From positions 1,426,001 through 1,490,000 of the forward strand of contig CBDDKO010000002.1 of the NCBI GenBank assembly GCA_965230275.1: a DNA stretch of 64,000 nt, written 5' to 3'. This DNA comes from JAJRRS01 sp965230275. GTDB lineage: Bacteria; Planctomycetota; Phycisphaerae; Phycisphaerales; Phycisphaeraceae. Below, one piece after another: positions 1 through 8,088 of the stretch (the first letter of the stretch is position 1; each line of letters starts with the position of its first letter). The translations under genes and the position numbers were made by a program. Below the pieces are notes generated by a model, which searched no databases, was not told the origin of the DNA, and worked only from the letters and a program-made list of their open reading frames with translations.

Positions 1-718
1 CGCTATCTAACTGACGATCAGAAGAGGCATAAAACTTCAATACAAGCGTCTTGCCCCGATAGCTGTCGGCCCCGTCGTTGGTCAGGATGACCGGAACCTG
101 TACACGTGTACCGGTCTGAAATGCATCTTCCATCCATAGACCATTGAAGACGTACCCCAACTCGGGCTCGTTATCAATGACCGTAAACGATAACCCGTCT
201 ACGCCTTCGGCCGTAGTGAGTTCGACCGTATGCACATCCGAGCCCGGCAATGAAGGCAGGTGATAGTATTCCGTGTCCAACCGGATCGTGTGTACGCCTT
301 CGCTCAATCCGCTTATCACAAACAAGCCATCCGAATCGGTTACCGCCGACGCCTCACCGGGATTCAGTACGCCGTCACCGTTGACGTCATCGAAAACAGT
401 CGCCCACTCGCTGGCATGTTCCTCAGGATCCCAAAGCCCGTCACGGTCTGAATCAATGAACACGCGCCCGGCAACCTCCCCGGCGGCACGGGGGTGGACC
501 ACATCGGGCAGGTAGAACCGGTAGTCTTCACCGATGTTCGAGTCTGTTGTATGAGTCCAGTCAGGCAGGTCGCCTGCGATCCCGCTGCCCGACAGCAACA
601 GCCTCGGCTCCAGCGTCTCCATCTGCGGGGCCGACGCATGGCCGCCTCGCCGGTCGCGCCGTTCGGCTTCCGCTTGCTCACCGCATTGTTTCTTCGTCCG
701 GAATCTCGGCCACCACAT
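1..718 (-). CDS. LEPR-XLL surface/adhesin-like protein, N-terminal part (truncated by window edge)
   Basis: An open frame runs from an ATG at 716-718 leftward off the window, 239 codons with no stop. A purine-rich AGGGGG lies about 10 nt upstream of the ATG. Residues 33-44 read METLEPRLLLSG, the LEPR-XLL motif found near the start of very large planctomycete surface proteins. It is preceded by a basic, Arg-rich leader (MWWPRFRTKK). Residues about 80-150 (AGRVFIDSDRDGLWDPEE and on) resemble an SdrD-B/Cna-B-like fold with Asp-rich Ca-binding turns. Residues about 175-239 (PVILTNDGADSYRGKTL) look like the start of a CARDB-type beta domain. The protein is probably exported and much longer than seen here. 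Function beyond a surface or adhesive role is unknown. Translation in the other minus frame gives a 130-residue shadow ORF, which is not real. Confidence 0.8.
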   Translation of the reverse strand, partial: MWWPRFRTKKQCGEQAEAERRDRRGGHASAPQMETLEPRLLLSGSGIAGDLPDWTHTTDSNIGEDYRFYLPDVVHPRAAGEVAGRVFIDSDRDGLWDPEEHASEWATVFDDVNGDGVLNPGEASAVTDSDGLFVISGLSEGVHTIRLDTEYYHLPSLPGSDVHTVELTTAEGVDGLSFTVIDNEPELGYVFNGLWMEDAFQTGTRVQVPVILTNDGADSYRGKTLVLKFYASSDRQLDS

Positions 719-996
719 ACCTTGCCCCCTAAGGCCTGACCCACGACCTTGCACATCGCAAACGTCGCAGTAGATCAATAAAAGATAATCACGAAACAGA
801 ACTTACTCTACCACCATGTCCTTTGACACTCAAGTACTTATCCGGAACAGATTAACATTCATTGTGCTTATCGGACACACGCCACGCCGCCGCCCAAGCC
901 CCCCGCCGGTTGGCCCCGGGCCTGACCAGCGATATCATCGCCGGACCAAAACAATCATCACCACACACCCAAACCACCCTCCCGCCCGGAATCCTC

Positions 997-2196
997 ATGA
1001 ATATCCACGAATACCAGTCCCGCGACCTGCTCGAGAAGTTTGGCGTCCCCGTCCCGGCGGGGATCGTCGTCGATTCCGCCCAAGGCGCGGGCGAGGCCTT
1101 TGACGAACTCGCCAATAAGCACGGCTCGACACTCGCCGTCGTCAAGGCACAGGTCCACGCAGGCGGTCGCGGCAAGGGCGGCGGGGTCAAGCTCGTCAAG
1201 AGCGCCGCCGAAGCACGCGAGGCCGCCGAGGCGATTCTGAGTAAGCCACTGATCACCCCGCAGACCACCGCCGAGGGCGTCACCGTCCACAAGCTGCTGA
1301 TCGCCGCCGGCGTCGACATCGAGAAAGAGTACTACCTCGCCATCGCCGTAGACCGAGCCGCGGGCAATCCCGTACTCATCGCCTCGACCGAAGGCGGCAT
1401 GGACATCGAAGCTGTTGCCCACGACACCCCCGACAAGATCCTCCGCGAACCGATCGACCCCGTCGCCGGCCTGCTCGGCTACCAGGCGCGCAAGATCGCG
1501 TTCCTCTTAGGCTTCAAAGGCAAGGCCGTCGGCCAGGCCGCGAAGATCATGACCAAGCTCGTCAAGCTCTTCCTCAATACCGACGCCAGCCTCGCCGAGA
1601 TCAACCCGCTGATCCTCACGCCGGCCGATGAAGAAAACCCCGACGGCCAGGTCCTCGCCATCGACGCCAAGATCAACTTCGACGACAACGCGCTGTTCCG
1701 CCACGACGACATCGCCGCGCTCGCCGACCCGAACGAGGAAGACGCCGACGAAGCCCACGCCAACAAGTTCGGCCTGACCTACATCAAGCTCGACGGCAAC
1801 ATCGGCTGCCTGGTCAACGGCGCCGGCCTCGCCATGGCGACCATGGACATCATCAAGCTCCACGGCCAGGAGCCCGCCAACTTCCTCGACGTCGGCGGCT
1901 CGGCTTCCGAAGAGGCCGTCACCGAGGCCTTCCGCATCATCCTCGCCGACCAGAACGTCAAGGGCGTGCTGGTCAACATCTTCGGCGGGATCGCCAAGTG
2001 CGACACCATCGCCAACGCCATCGTCACCGCCGCCAAAGAGGTAGGCTTCAAGGTCCCCCTGGTCGTCCGCCTCGAAGGCACCAACGTCGAGCCCGCCCGC
2101 ATAATCCTCGAAGCCGCCAAGGCCGACATCCCCACCATGATCGTCGGCAGCGACCTCACCGACGCCGCGGAGAAAATCACACAAGCCGTGGCATAG
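997..2196 (+). CDS. sucC: Succinyl-CoA synthetase beta subunit (ADP-forming)
   Basis: This is the 399-residue beta subunit of succinate-CoA ligase, which makes ATP/GTP from succinyl-CoA in the TCA cycle together with SucD. The start chosen is the ATG giving MNIHEYQSRDLLEKFGVPVP, the canonical SucC N-terminus; an upstream in-frame start would add 45 non-conserved residues. The ATP-grasp domain shows VVKAQVHAGGRGKGGGVKL near residue 50 and AEINPLILT near 205. The CoA-ligase half shows LDVGGSASEEAVTEAF and NIFGGIAKCD. Length is normal, about 10 residues longer than the E. coli enzyme. Oddly, sucD does not follow: the next gene is a small unknown ORF, so the alpha subunit must lie elsewhere. Identification is firm. 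Confidence 0.97.
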   Translation: MNIHEYQSRDLLEKFGVPVPAGIVVDSAQGAGEAFDELANKHGSTLAVVKAQVHAGGRGKGGGVKLVKSAAEAREAAEAILSKPLITPQTTAEGVTVHKLLIAAGVDIEKEYYLAIAVDRAAGNPVLIASTEGGMDIEAVAHDTPDKILREPIDPVAGLLGYQARKIAFLLGFKGKAVGQAAKIMTKLVKLFLNTDASLAEINPLILTPADEENPDGQVLAIDAKINFDDNALFRHDDIAALADPNEEDADEAHANKFGLTYIKLDGNIGCLVNGAGLAMATMDIIKLHGQEPANFLDVGGSASEEAVTEAFRIILADQNVKGVLVNIFGGIAKCDTIANAIVTAAKEVGFKVPLVVRLEGTNVEPARIILEAAKADIPTMIVGSDLTDAAEKITQAVA

Positions 2197-2208
2197 TTCA
2201 CTCACCCC

Positions 2209-2256
2209 GCGAGCCGCGTCGTGCCGACGCGTCCGCCGTGACACACGGCGGCTCGC
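2209..2256. repeat. Double-hairpin palindromic repeat, copy 1
   Basis: A 48-bp perfect outer palindrome (GCGAGCCG at the left, CGGCTCGC at the right) encloses two inner hairpins: GCGTCGTGCCGACGC and CCGCCGTGACACACGGCGG. The whole can fold as a three-way junction. Related copies are at 13304-13352 (opposite order of the two hairpins) and 20895-20941. It sits directly after sucC and may also act as a transcript end or mRNA-stabilising element; no T-tract follows. Confidence 0.75.
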
Positions 2257-2278
2257 TAAATACAAAAGACTCATACCC

Positions 2279-2479
2279 ATGAAAATCGAACCCTTCCTTG
2301 CCGAACTCAACCGCATGCGTCAGGACCTCGACGAGGACCCCACCGACATCGAATGGCTGACCCTGCACCACGCCTTCTGCTTCCTCAGCTACAAGATGGC
2401 CGACTTCCAGAAGTACATCGACGAAGCCGAAAAATCCGGCGCGTTCAACGAATACAAAGAAGATCTCGGAGAAAACTAA
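2279..2479 (+). CDS. Small conserved-looking hypothetical protein (66 aa)
   Basis: This 66-residue acidic, helix-rich protein begins MKIEPFLAELNRMRQDLDED and contains WLTLHHAFCFLSYKMADFQKYIDEAEKSG. It has no signal peptide or membrane segment and is likely cytoplasmic. It lies between sucC (after the palindromic repeat) and an exported protein gene that starts 16 nt downstream, so the two may be co-transcribed. I do not recognise a family. Codon use is typical of the window (GC-rich third positions), which supports it being real. Confidence 0.65.
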   Translation: MKIEPFLAELNRMRQDLDEDPTDIEWLTLHHAFCFLSYKMADFQKYIDEAEKSGAFNEYKEDLGEN

Positions 2480-2495
2480 CTTCCAGGAGCAACCG

Positions 2496-3107
2496 ATGTA
2501 TCGTCTCGCCTCACTTACCGTCCTGATCCTCATCCACACGTTCACCGTCAGTGCGTTAGGCCAAGATAACCAAGCCCCCACGCTGACAAGAGAGCAGGTC
2601 ATCCAAGCCTCCAGGCAACCGTTGGTCACCATGCACGAGCCCCCTCTGGGTTTTATCGTTGCCAAACAACCGCTCATCCTCGAGGGGGAGTTGATAGGCT
2701 TCCAGGTACAGGTCCTCTCAGAAGAAGCCGTAGACAAAGTGGCTGTGAATGTCGAATTACGCGACCTCAGTGAACACCCCCACCGCGTCGCCGCCACCAA
2801 GGCCTATGTCAACGCCACGGTCGATGAATTGAAGAGCCACGGCTTCACGCCCCAGCCCCTCGACTCGCCGCCCGACGTCGAAAGCCACAACTTTGACACG
2901 CCGTTTGTCATCGATATCAAGCTGGTGGATGAAGCAGGCATTACCTTGTTGATCCGCAAGCGCATCTTCTTCACCGACAAGGGCTACAACATGACCATCA
3001 TCAGCAGTAAAGAGCAGGGCCTTGAGCAACTGGACGACTGGGCCAAGTCGATTAAGCCTGCCAATCCGCAGCCGGATAATGAGCCACAAGCCCAACCCGA
3101 TCCCTGA
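2496..3107 (+). CDS. Exported hypothetical protein
   Basis: The 203-residue product starts with a signal peptide (MYRLASLTVLILIHTFTVSALGQ, likely cleaved after ALG), so it is periplasmic or exported. An AGGAGC Shine-Dalgarno lies 8 nt before the ATG. The mature part is a mixed alpha/beta domain with long charged stretches (SEEAVDKVAVNVELRDLSEH, FVIDIKLVDEAGITLLIRKR) and a Pro/Asn/Gln-rich tail. No catalytic motif is visible and I do not recognise the family. It follows the 66-aa gene closely and could share its promoter. Confidence 0.7.
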   Translation: MYRLASLTVLILIHTFTVSALGQDNQAPTLTREQVIQASRQPLVTMHEPPLGFIVAKQPLILEGELIGFQVQVLSEEAVDKVAVNVELRDLSEHPHRVAATKAYVNATVDELKSHGFTPQPLDSPPDVESHNFDTPFVIDIKLVDEAGITLLIRKRIFFTDKGYNMTIISSKEQGLEQLDDWAKSIKPANPQPDNEPQAQPDP

Positions 3108-3236
3108 ACCGCTTGCGTCACTCCGGCGCAACACCGCTTCTTAGAGCACCTTCGAAACATGATCCTTCGTAATTAATCACCCCTCACCCCCCAACACGCT
3201 CTGACGGCTCAGCGGAAAAAACAAGTCGTCAACACC

Positions 3237-4472
3237 ATGCAACTCAACACACCCGCCCGGACCTTCACCCGTCTCGTGTCCGCTATCCTATTGACACTCT
3301 TCTCGAGCTCGCCCGCCATGGCAGAAGACAACCTGATCAAGCAACTCTTCACCGACCACCCCGACAAGTTCGGCGAAGTCGCCAACAACCCCGAACAGTA
3401 CAAGCTCCAGGTCCTGCTCACCGTCATCGATGACACCGACCCCGACGCCCCTGCCATCACTCGCCACGGCTACCGACTGGGCGCCGAATATTTTTATCCC
3501 GCCAGCAGCATCAAGACCTACGCCGCCGCCGCTGCGCTGATCGAACTGCAGGCCCTACGAAGTGAGTTCGACCTTGAGATCACGCCCGACACACCGATCG
3601 TCATCCACCCACTATTTGACGACGAGGTCTTGCAGGACAAAGACCCAACCAATATCGATTCCGGCAAGATGACGATCAGACACGAGATCCGTAAAACCCT
3701 GCTCGTCTCCAGCAACTCGGCGTACAACCACCTCTACGAGTTCGTAGGCCATCACAGATTCCACGACATACTCACCGCGGCCGGGCTGACCGATACACGT
3801 CTGAATCACAGGCTCTCCGAGTTCCGCTCCCCTGAAGACAACCTCAAGACCCCAAGGTTCGACCTGATTGTCGATGACACCACCACCCTGACTCAACATG
3901 AGCTCACAAGCACACTCGTCACCGATAATGCAGGCAAGACCGGCCTGCTCCTCGGCAAAGCCCACTACGCCGGCGGCAAACTCATCAATGAACCGCTGGA
4001 CTTCACCCACAAGAATCACAGCTCACTCACCGACCTGCAAAACTTCCTCATCCACATCACCCGCCCCGATGTTGCCGCAGCAGCCTTCCCCAACGCCGAA
4101 CTCCCGCTGACCGACGCCGACCGCGACATCCTGCTCAGCGCTCTGAGCCAGCACCCCTACGAATCCGAGAATCCCGTCTACACCGAAAAAGACCTGCCCG
4201 AGGCGCACGGCTTCCCCTTCTACCAGTACGGCCTGGAACGCCTCTACCCCCGCGAAGACCTCCTGCTCTACGCCAAGGCCGGCCTGGCCTACGGCTTCAC
4301 CATCGAGAACGCCGCCGTCATCCACAAACCCACCGGCCGAACCTTCTACCTCACCGCAGTCCTGTACACGAACTCAAACCAAACCCTCAACGACGACACC
4401 TACGACTACGAACACGCCGACCAATTCCTCATCGACCTCGCCGAAGCGGTAGCACGGGAATTGTGGGAGTAA
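3237..4472 (+). CDS. Class A beta-lactamase-fold serine hydrolase, exported
   Basis: This 411-residue protein has a signal peptide (MQLNTPARTFTRLVSAILLT... cleaved near SPAMA-ED). Three penicillin-recognising motifs can be read in order: SxxK as PASSIKTYAAAAAL (Ser90, Lys93), SxN as LLVSSNSAYNHL, and a KTG-like box as LYAKAGLAYGF near residue 345. The family includes beta-lactamases and D-Ala-D-Ala carboxypeptidase relatives acting in the periplasm. It is longer than ordinary class A beta-lactamases (about 290 residues), with an insertion between the SxN and KxG motifs, and KTG is changed to KAG. A role in cell-wall or other amide/ester hydrolysis is more likely than drug resistance, but the substrate cannot be told. 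Confidence 0.8.
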   Translation: MQLNTPARTFTRLVSAILLTLFSSSPAMAEDNLIKQLFTDHPDKFGEVANNPEQYKLQVLLTVIDDTDPDAPAITRHGYRLGAEYFYPASSIKTYAAAAALIELQALRSEFDLEITPDTPIVIHPLFDDEVLQDKDPTNIDSGKMTIRHEIRKTLLVSSNSAYNHLYEFVGHHRFHDILTAAGLTDTRLNHRLSEFRSPEDNLKTPRFDLIVDDTTTLTQHELTSTLVTDNAGKTGLLLGKAHYAGGKLINEPLDFTHKNHSSLTDLQNFLIHITRPDVAAAAFPNAELPLTDADRDILLSALSQHPYESENPVYTEKDLPEAHGFPFYQYGLERLYPREDLLLYAKAGLAYGFTIENAAVIHKPTGRTFYLTAVLYTNSNQTLNDDTYDYEHADQFLIDLAEAVARELWE

Positions 4473-4551
4473 GAACCGCGCTCATATGTGCGTGGTACTA
4501 TGTAAGCCCTGTGATAGATACATCATCGCATCACGCCCGGGAGTGCAGACC

Positions 4552-4911
4552 ATGCGAGCAACGATCATTTTCATCGGCGCAATGTTAATACTGTGGGGCT
4601 GCGTTTGCCTGATCGGCAACATCCACACACGGTCCGATTCATCCCTACAGCCACTTGGGTCTATCCTTTATGACCTGAAAGACGATCTCGCAGAAGAACA
4701 TTACACAGCACTTGACACTGCCTACGACCAGGCACGGCAAAAAGAATGGGCGGATTATTATCAGGCCAAGGACGAGATTAAGCTCGCCTATATCACACTC
4801 GCACTTACAGGATTGTTCTTATGCGCTCTGGGGATCGGGTCCGGAGGCAAGGCGGATAGCGCGCACAAACCTGACGACTTCGCTGAAGAAATAATTGAAA
4901 GCGACAGCTAG
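4552..4911 (+). CDS. Small two-helix membrane protein
   Basis: The preferred start is the ATG at 4552 (MRATIIFIGAMLILWGCVCLIG), with GGAG 10 nt upstream; a longer frame from 4486 adds 22 unlikely residues. The 119-residue product has an N-terminal transmembrane helix with a possible lipobox-like LWGC, a charged helical middle (LYDLKDDLAEEHYTALDTAYDQARQ) and a second hydrophobic helix (LAYITLALTGLFLCALGIGSGG), followed by an acidic tail. It is probably an inner-membrane protein with the middle facing the periplasm. Function unknown. Its base composition is lower in GC than that of its neighbours. Confidence 0.6.
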   Translation: MRATIIFIGAMLILWGCVCLIGNIHTRSDSSLQPLGSILYDLKDDLAEEHYTALDTAYDQARQKEWADYYQAKDEIKLAYITLALTGLFLCALGIGSGGKADSAHKPDDFAEEIIESDS

Positions 4912-5050
4912 GCCTATCATCTTCACAGCGCATCGCTTACGTCCGAGCTCGGAGACCATCCGACCGCCATTCTGCGCACAAACCCGTCCAATCCCACATT
5001 AGTAGACAACCTACGACGGCACGGCCCGACTTGTATTGAGCATCCGCTGA

Positions 5051-5215
5051 TTAAAAGGACCAGGACTCACGGGCTGCCCCCAAGCCGCGAGCTGCGTAGC
5101 TGCCGCGGGTCCGGAACGGTGAAGATGAAACATCTCACCACTTCCGGGGGGGACTTGCAAGCACCGTGCCCCGCGCGCTACGGAACAACGGCACACAGGC
5201 CCGACCTGGTCCCGC
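5051..5215 (-). ncRNA. Candidate structured non-coding RNA
   Basis: On the minus strand the segment begins GGACCAGG (5205-5212), pairing perfectly with CCTGGTCC (5057-5064), extended by a CGGGC/GCCCG stem. The interior has two strong hairpins. One is closed by CCGGAA/TTCCGG and continued by GGTGAGATG/CATCTTCACC (around 5108-5145). The other has CCGCG/CGCGG and AGCT/AGCT stems around an ACGC loop (around 5080-5104). A TTTT tract (plus-strand AAAA, 5053-5056) directly follows the closing stem, as in a factor-independent terminator. The gene upstream on this strand, ilvC, has its own terminator, so an independent transcript is plausible. Several pairings are seen, but the family is not recognised; it does not match 6S, SRP, tmRNA or RNase P signatures that I know. 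Confidence 0.4.
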
Positions 5216-5260
5216 TGACCCTGTGGCCGCCGAAACGCCCGGAACATCGTGGGTTATATG

Positions 5261-5377
5261 AATTGATGATTTAGGATTTAGGATTGATGATGTCGCAAGC
5301 GGTAATTAAACCAAACAGACAAGCATAAACCCTAGTGAAACACACATCATAAATCACAAATCTGAAATCATAAATTA
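5261..5377. repeat. AT-rich inverted repeat (GATTTA-type), copy 1
   Basis: The left arm (about 5261-5290) is built of short GATTTAG/GATTGAT units. The right arm (about 5343-5377) carries the complementary AATCATAAATT/AAATCACAAATC units. About 50 bp of unrelated sequence separates the arms. A similar arrangement is found at 18131-18249. It is strikingly AT-rich in a GC-rich genome. Confidence 0.6.
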
Positions 5378-5405
5378 AAAACGCCCACGCTTTCGCATGG
5401 GCGCT
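5375..5405 (-). terminator. Intrinsic terminator of ilvC
   Basis: On the minus strand the stem GCGCCCATGC / GCGTGGGCGT (loop GAAA) is followed by TTTTTAAT. It lies about 60 nt beyond the ilvC stop codon, the right place and orientation for a rho-independent terminator. Confidence 0.8.
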
Positions 5406-5464
5406 TCAATTCTTTCTGCTCCGCCCCGGTGCCGTTCAAGCATCGGGGGCGATGAAGACGTATA

Positions 5465-6469
5465 TCACATTTCAACCGGGTCAAGCCACGGCATCATCGC
5501 ACGCAGCTTCTTGCCGACCACTTCGATCGGATGGTTCTTATCCTTGGCACGTGCTTCCTTGAACCAAGGGAACCCGGCTTCATAGTCGCCGCGGAACGTC
5601 TTGGCGAACGTGCCGTCCTGGATTTCCTTGAGCGCCAGCTGCATGGCCTTACGGCTATCATCGGTGATGATCCGCGGGCCCATGTGGTAGTCGCCGAACT
5701 CAGCGGTGTTGGAAACCGAGTAACGCATGTAGTTCAGACCGCCGCGTTCGATCAGGTCGATGATCAGCTTCAGCTCGTGGCAGACCTCGTAGTACGCCAT
5801 CTCGGGGGCGTAACCGGCGTCGGTCAGCGTCTCGAAGCCGGCCTTGATCAGTTCGCTCAGACCGCCGCAGAGCACGACCTGTTCGCCGAAGAGGTCCGTC
5901 TCGACCTCGTCCTTGAAGTTGCTGACGATCACCCCGGCGCGGGCACCACCGATGGCGATGGTCCAGGCCATCGCGATGTCCTTGGCGTTGCCGGTCGCGT
6001 CCTGGTGGATGGCGATCAGGCACGGCACACCGCCGCCCTTTTCATACTCGCTACGCACCACATGGCCCGGCCCCTTGGGCGCAACCATGATCACGTTCAC
6101 GTCCTCAGGCGGGACGATCGTCTTGTAATGAACGTTGAAGCCGTGCGTCGCGACAAAGGTCTGACCGGCCTTGAGGTTCGGGCCGATCTCCTTCTCGTAG
6201 ATCGTCGGCTGCAACTCGTCGGGCAACGTGACGAGGATCACGTCGGCCTGCTTGACGGCGTCGGCGGCGCTCAGCGGCTTGAAGCCGGCCTCGACGGCGG
6301 CCTTGTGGTTGTCGGTGCCTTCAAGCTCCGAAACGATCACGTTGATGCCGCTGTCCCGGCCGTTCTGGGCATGGGCATGGCCCTGCGAGCCAAAGCCGAT
6401 GATAGCCACGGTCTTGCCCTGCAGAGGCGCGAGCGAGCCGTCCGATTCCTTGAGGATTTCCACCGCCAT
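5465..6469 (-). CDS. ilvC: Ketol-acid reductoisomerase (NADP+), class I
   Basis: The 334-residue protein is IlvC, which isomerises and reduces 2-acetolactate or 2-aceto-2-hydroxybutyrate in valine/isoleucine synthesis in the cytoplasm. The Rossmann motif GFGSQGHAHAQN is at residues about 26-37. The Mg-binding and catalytic C-terminal knotted domain contains DLFGEQVVLCGGLSELIKAGFETL and AYYEVCHELKLIIDLI. Length fits the short class I enzymes. The ATG is preceded by GGAGAAGAAC on the minus strand. No ilvB/N or ilvD is adjacent; the gene stands alone with its own terminator and a possible promoter about 80-105 nt upstream. Confidence 0.97.
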   Translation of the reverse strand: MAVEILKESDGSLAPLQGKTVAIIGFGSQGHAHAQNGRDSGINVIVSELEGTDNHKAAVEAGFKPLSAADAVKQADVILVTLPDELQPTIYEKEIGPNLKAGQTFVATHGFNVHYKTIVPPEDVNVIMVAPKGPGHVVRSEYEKGGGVPCLIAIHQDATGNAKDIAMAWTIAIGGARAGVIVSNFKDEVETDLFGEQVVLCGGLSELIKAGFETLTDAGYAPEMAYYEVCHELKLIIDLIERGGLNYMRYSVSNTAEFGDYHMGPRIITDDSRKAMQLALKEIQDGTFAKTFRGDYEAGFPWFKEARAKDKNHPIEVVGKKLRAMMPWLDPVEM

Positions 6470-6544
6470 GTTCTTCTCCTGGTGTGTCTAGCTAGAGGTA
6501 ACGGGTCGGCGGGATCACAAGTGGCCGGCCGTATCGAGTCAGGT

Positions 6545-6573
6545 AAGTTAGTTGCGGCATCCTTGAGCGTCAA
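6545..6573 (-). promoter_or_regulatory. Possible sigma-70 promoter for ilvC
   Basis: On the minus strand TTGACG (6568-6573) and TAACTT (6545-6550) are separated by 17 bp, upstream of ilvC. The -35 box matches 5 of 6 positions; the -10 box is weak. No attenuator or T-box is seen in the leader. Confidence 0.3.
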
Positions 6574-6753
6574 ATACTGGGGACAGCCCGGAATGTGCGA
6601 ATTATCACACGGTTATGACGGCCCGCTGCCTCCCACGTCGATGCCGTCCCACGCCGTGCAGATCAAGGCCTATCACTTGCTATAGAACGTGACAGCCACT
6701 GGATATAGGCGATTCGGCCTGGCCAATCGTCCTTATCACAACCGTCTTATATC

Positions 6754-6781
6754 TTGAATTACCAGATCAAAGTTATATAAT
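6754..6781 (+). promoter_or_regulatory. Sigma-70 promoter for the phosphodiester glycosidase gene
   Basis: TTGAAT (6754-6759) and a perfect TATAAT (6776-6781) are separated by 16 bp, in an AT-rich island of the 385-bp ilvC/6855 gap. The predicted transcript starts near 6788, about 65 nt before the downstream ATG. The rest of this gap shows nothing further. Confidence 0.6.
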
Positions 6782-6854
6782 TATACTCGGTCGGCCCGGC
6801 AACACAGCCTGGCGAAGACCCCAGCGGATGAATCCGGGCAAGGAGAAGTCCGTC

Positions 6855-7973
6855 ATGCTTCCATCCAAGCAACATCTGGCTTTCTTATGCGTCCTGCTTT
6901 TTACCGTCAGGGCCGACGCCTATCTGACCGTCAACCCCTGGCAGCCCATCTTCAAAGGCATCGAGCACGCCACCGGCGAAACCGACGAGCCTCGGCTGCA
7001 GAAGGTCAACGCCGTCAGGATCGACCTGCATGACCCGGACATCATCCTGACCACCACCGCCGACAACTGGCTGGCGCCCGGCGACACCACACGCCAGACC
7101 GGCCCCGACTTCATGGACGAGTACGGCACGCAGGTCGCCATCAACGGCCAATACATCGACCTCGCCACCGGCTACCCCTACGCCGACCTCTTCGGGCTCT
7201 CCATGCGCGAGGGCAACATCGTCTCACCTGCCCAGGACCTCAACGCGCTGATCGGCGTGAACCCCGGCACGCTCCTGGTCACGCAAGACAACGTCGCACG
7301 CATCGAACAGACCTACCCCACCACCGACCTCACGGGCGTCTACACCGCCATCGAGTCATGGGCTTACCTGCTGGTCAACGGCGTCAACACCGGCGACCCG
7401 CGCATCATCCCCGGCAACGTCGAACCGCGATCCGCGCTCGGCCTGAGCCAGGACGGCCGGTACCTCATCCTCATGACCATCGACGGCAGGCAGACCGGCT
7501 ATAGCGAAGGCGCTACCTCCTACGAAGAGTCCGAATGGCTGCAACGCTTCGGCGCTTACAACGGCATCAACCTCGACGGCGGCGGATCGACCCACCTCTA
7601 CATGACCGAGTCCTACGGCGGCCCCACCTACGCGCTGAACAGCCCAACCGAAAACCGCCGTGTCGGTAATCACCTCGGGATCTACGCCGCCCCCCTGGGA
7701 CCGCCACCGATCGAAGGCGACATCGACGGCGACGGATTCGTGGGGCTGAATGACCTGGACGTCATCCTTCAGAACTGGAACCAGAATGTCCCGGTCGGCA
7801 GCAAGGCCCACGGCGACCTCGCCGGGGACGGGGACGGCTTCATCGGTATGTCGGACCTGGACGTGGTGCTCAACAATTGGAATGCCGGTGCCCCGCCTGC
7901 TCACACCGTGCCAGAACCGGTCGCGCTGACGCTCTGCGCTTTCGGGATCGCATTAATCATCCATAGAAAGTAA
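6855..7973 (+). CDS. Exported phosphodiester glycosidase (NAGPA-like) with dockerin-like repeat and PEP-CTERM
   Basis: The start at 6855 (MLPSKQHLAFLCVLLFTVRADA, a signal peptide) is favoured over 6828 because AAGGAGAA lies 8 nt upstream. The 372-residue protein has a phosphodiester-glycosidase/NAGPA-type domain at about residues 35-275, ending in the family signature GINLDGGGSTHLYM. It is followed by two EF-hand-like dockerin modules (GDIDGDGFVGLNDLDVILQN and GDGDGFIGMSDLDVVLNN). The C-terminus is a PEP-CTERM signal: VPEP, a hydrophobic helix, then RK. By family it cleaves GlcNAc phosphodiesters; here it is probably surface-sorted by an exosortase and may bind a cohesin-like partner. A good promoter lies just upstream. 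Confidence 0.85.
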   Translation: MLPSKQHLAFLCVLLFTVRADAYLTVNPWQPIFKGIEHATGETDEPRLQKVNAVRIDLHDPDIILTTTADNWLAPGDTTRQTGPDFMDEYGTQVAINGQYIDLATGYPYADLFGLSMREGNIVSPAQDLNALIGVNPGTLLVTQDNVARIEQTYPTTDLTGVYTAIESWAYLLVNGVNTGDPRIIPGNVEPRSALGLSQDGRYLILMTIDGRQTGYSEGATSYEESEWLQRFGAYNGINLDGGGSTHLYMTESYGGPTYALNSPTENRRVGNHLGIYAAPLGPPPIEGDIDGDGFVGLNDLDVILQNWNQNVPVGSKAHGDLAGDGDGFIGMSDLDVVLNNWNAGAPPAHTVPEPVALTLCAFGIALIIHRK

Positions 7974-8023
7974 GCGGATTCCCGGAACTAGAGCTCTTTG
8001 CGTGATTACTTTCTGCCTCTGTA

Positions 8024-8088
8024 TGTCATCCCCGCGCAGGCGGGGATCCATGCCTTTGGACTTCTAAGAAGACTGGATTCCCGCCTGC
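8024..8088. repeat. REP-like palindrome interrupted by the IS (left part)
   Basis: The sequence TGTCATCCCCGCGCAGGCGG starts a common REP-type palindrome whose second half begins GGATTCCCGCCTGC at about 8075 and resumes after the IS at 9067 (CTGCGCGGGAATGACG). The IS splits the second arm. CTGC is present on both sides (8085-8088 and 9067-9070), consistent with a 4-bp target duplication. Confidence 0.7.

Larger units (their letters stand above)
4912..5464. other. 553-bp gene-free gap with structured elements
   Basis: No convincing protein gene is seen here. The 78-codon minus ORF at 5011-5247 coincides with the structured RNA candidate and looks like a shadow. The gap holds, in order: unremarkable sequence to about 5050, a strongly paired region at 5051-5215, an AT-rich inverted repeat (about 5261-5377) and the ilvC terminator (5375-5405). 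Confidence 0.7.

Noticed and set aside
3237..4472. Antibiotic-resistance beta-lactamase
   Set aside because: Motifs show the fold, but the long insertion and KAG instead of KTG, and the housekeeping context, do not support a resistance call.
5051..5215. 6S, SRP or RNase P RNA
   Set aside because: The signature sequences of these RNAs (for example the SRP GGAAG/AGCAG loop) were looked for on both strands and not found.
5011..5247. 78-codon minus ORF in the gap before ilvC
   Set aside because: It coincides with the paired RNA candidate, has no ribosome-binding site and no recognisable protein features.
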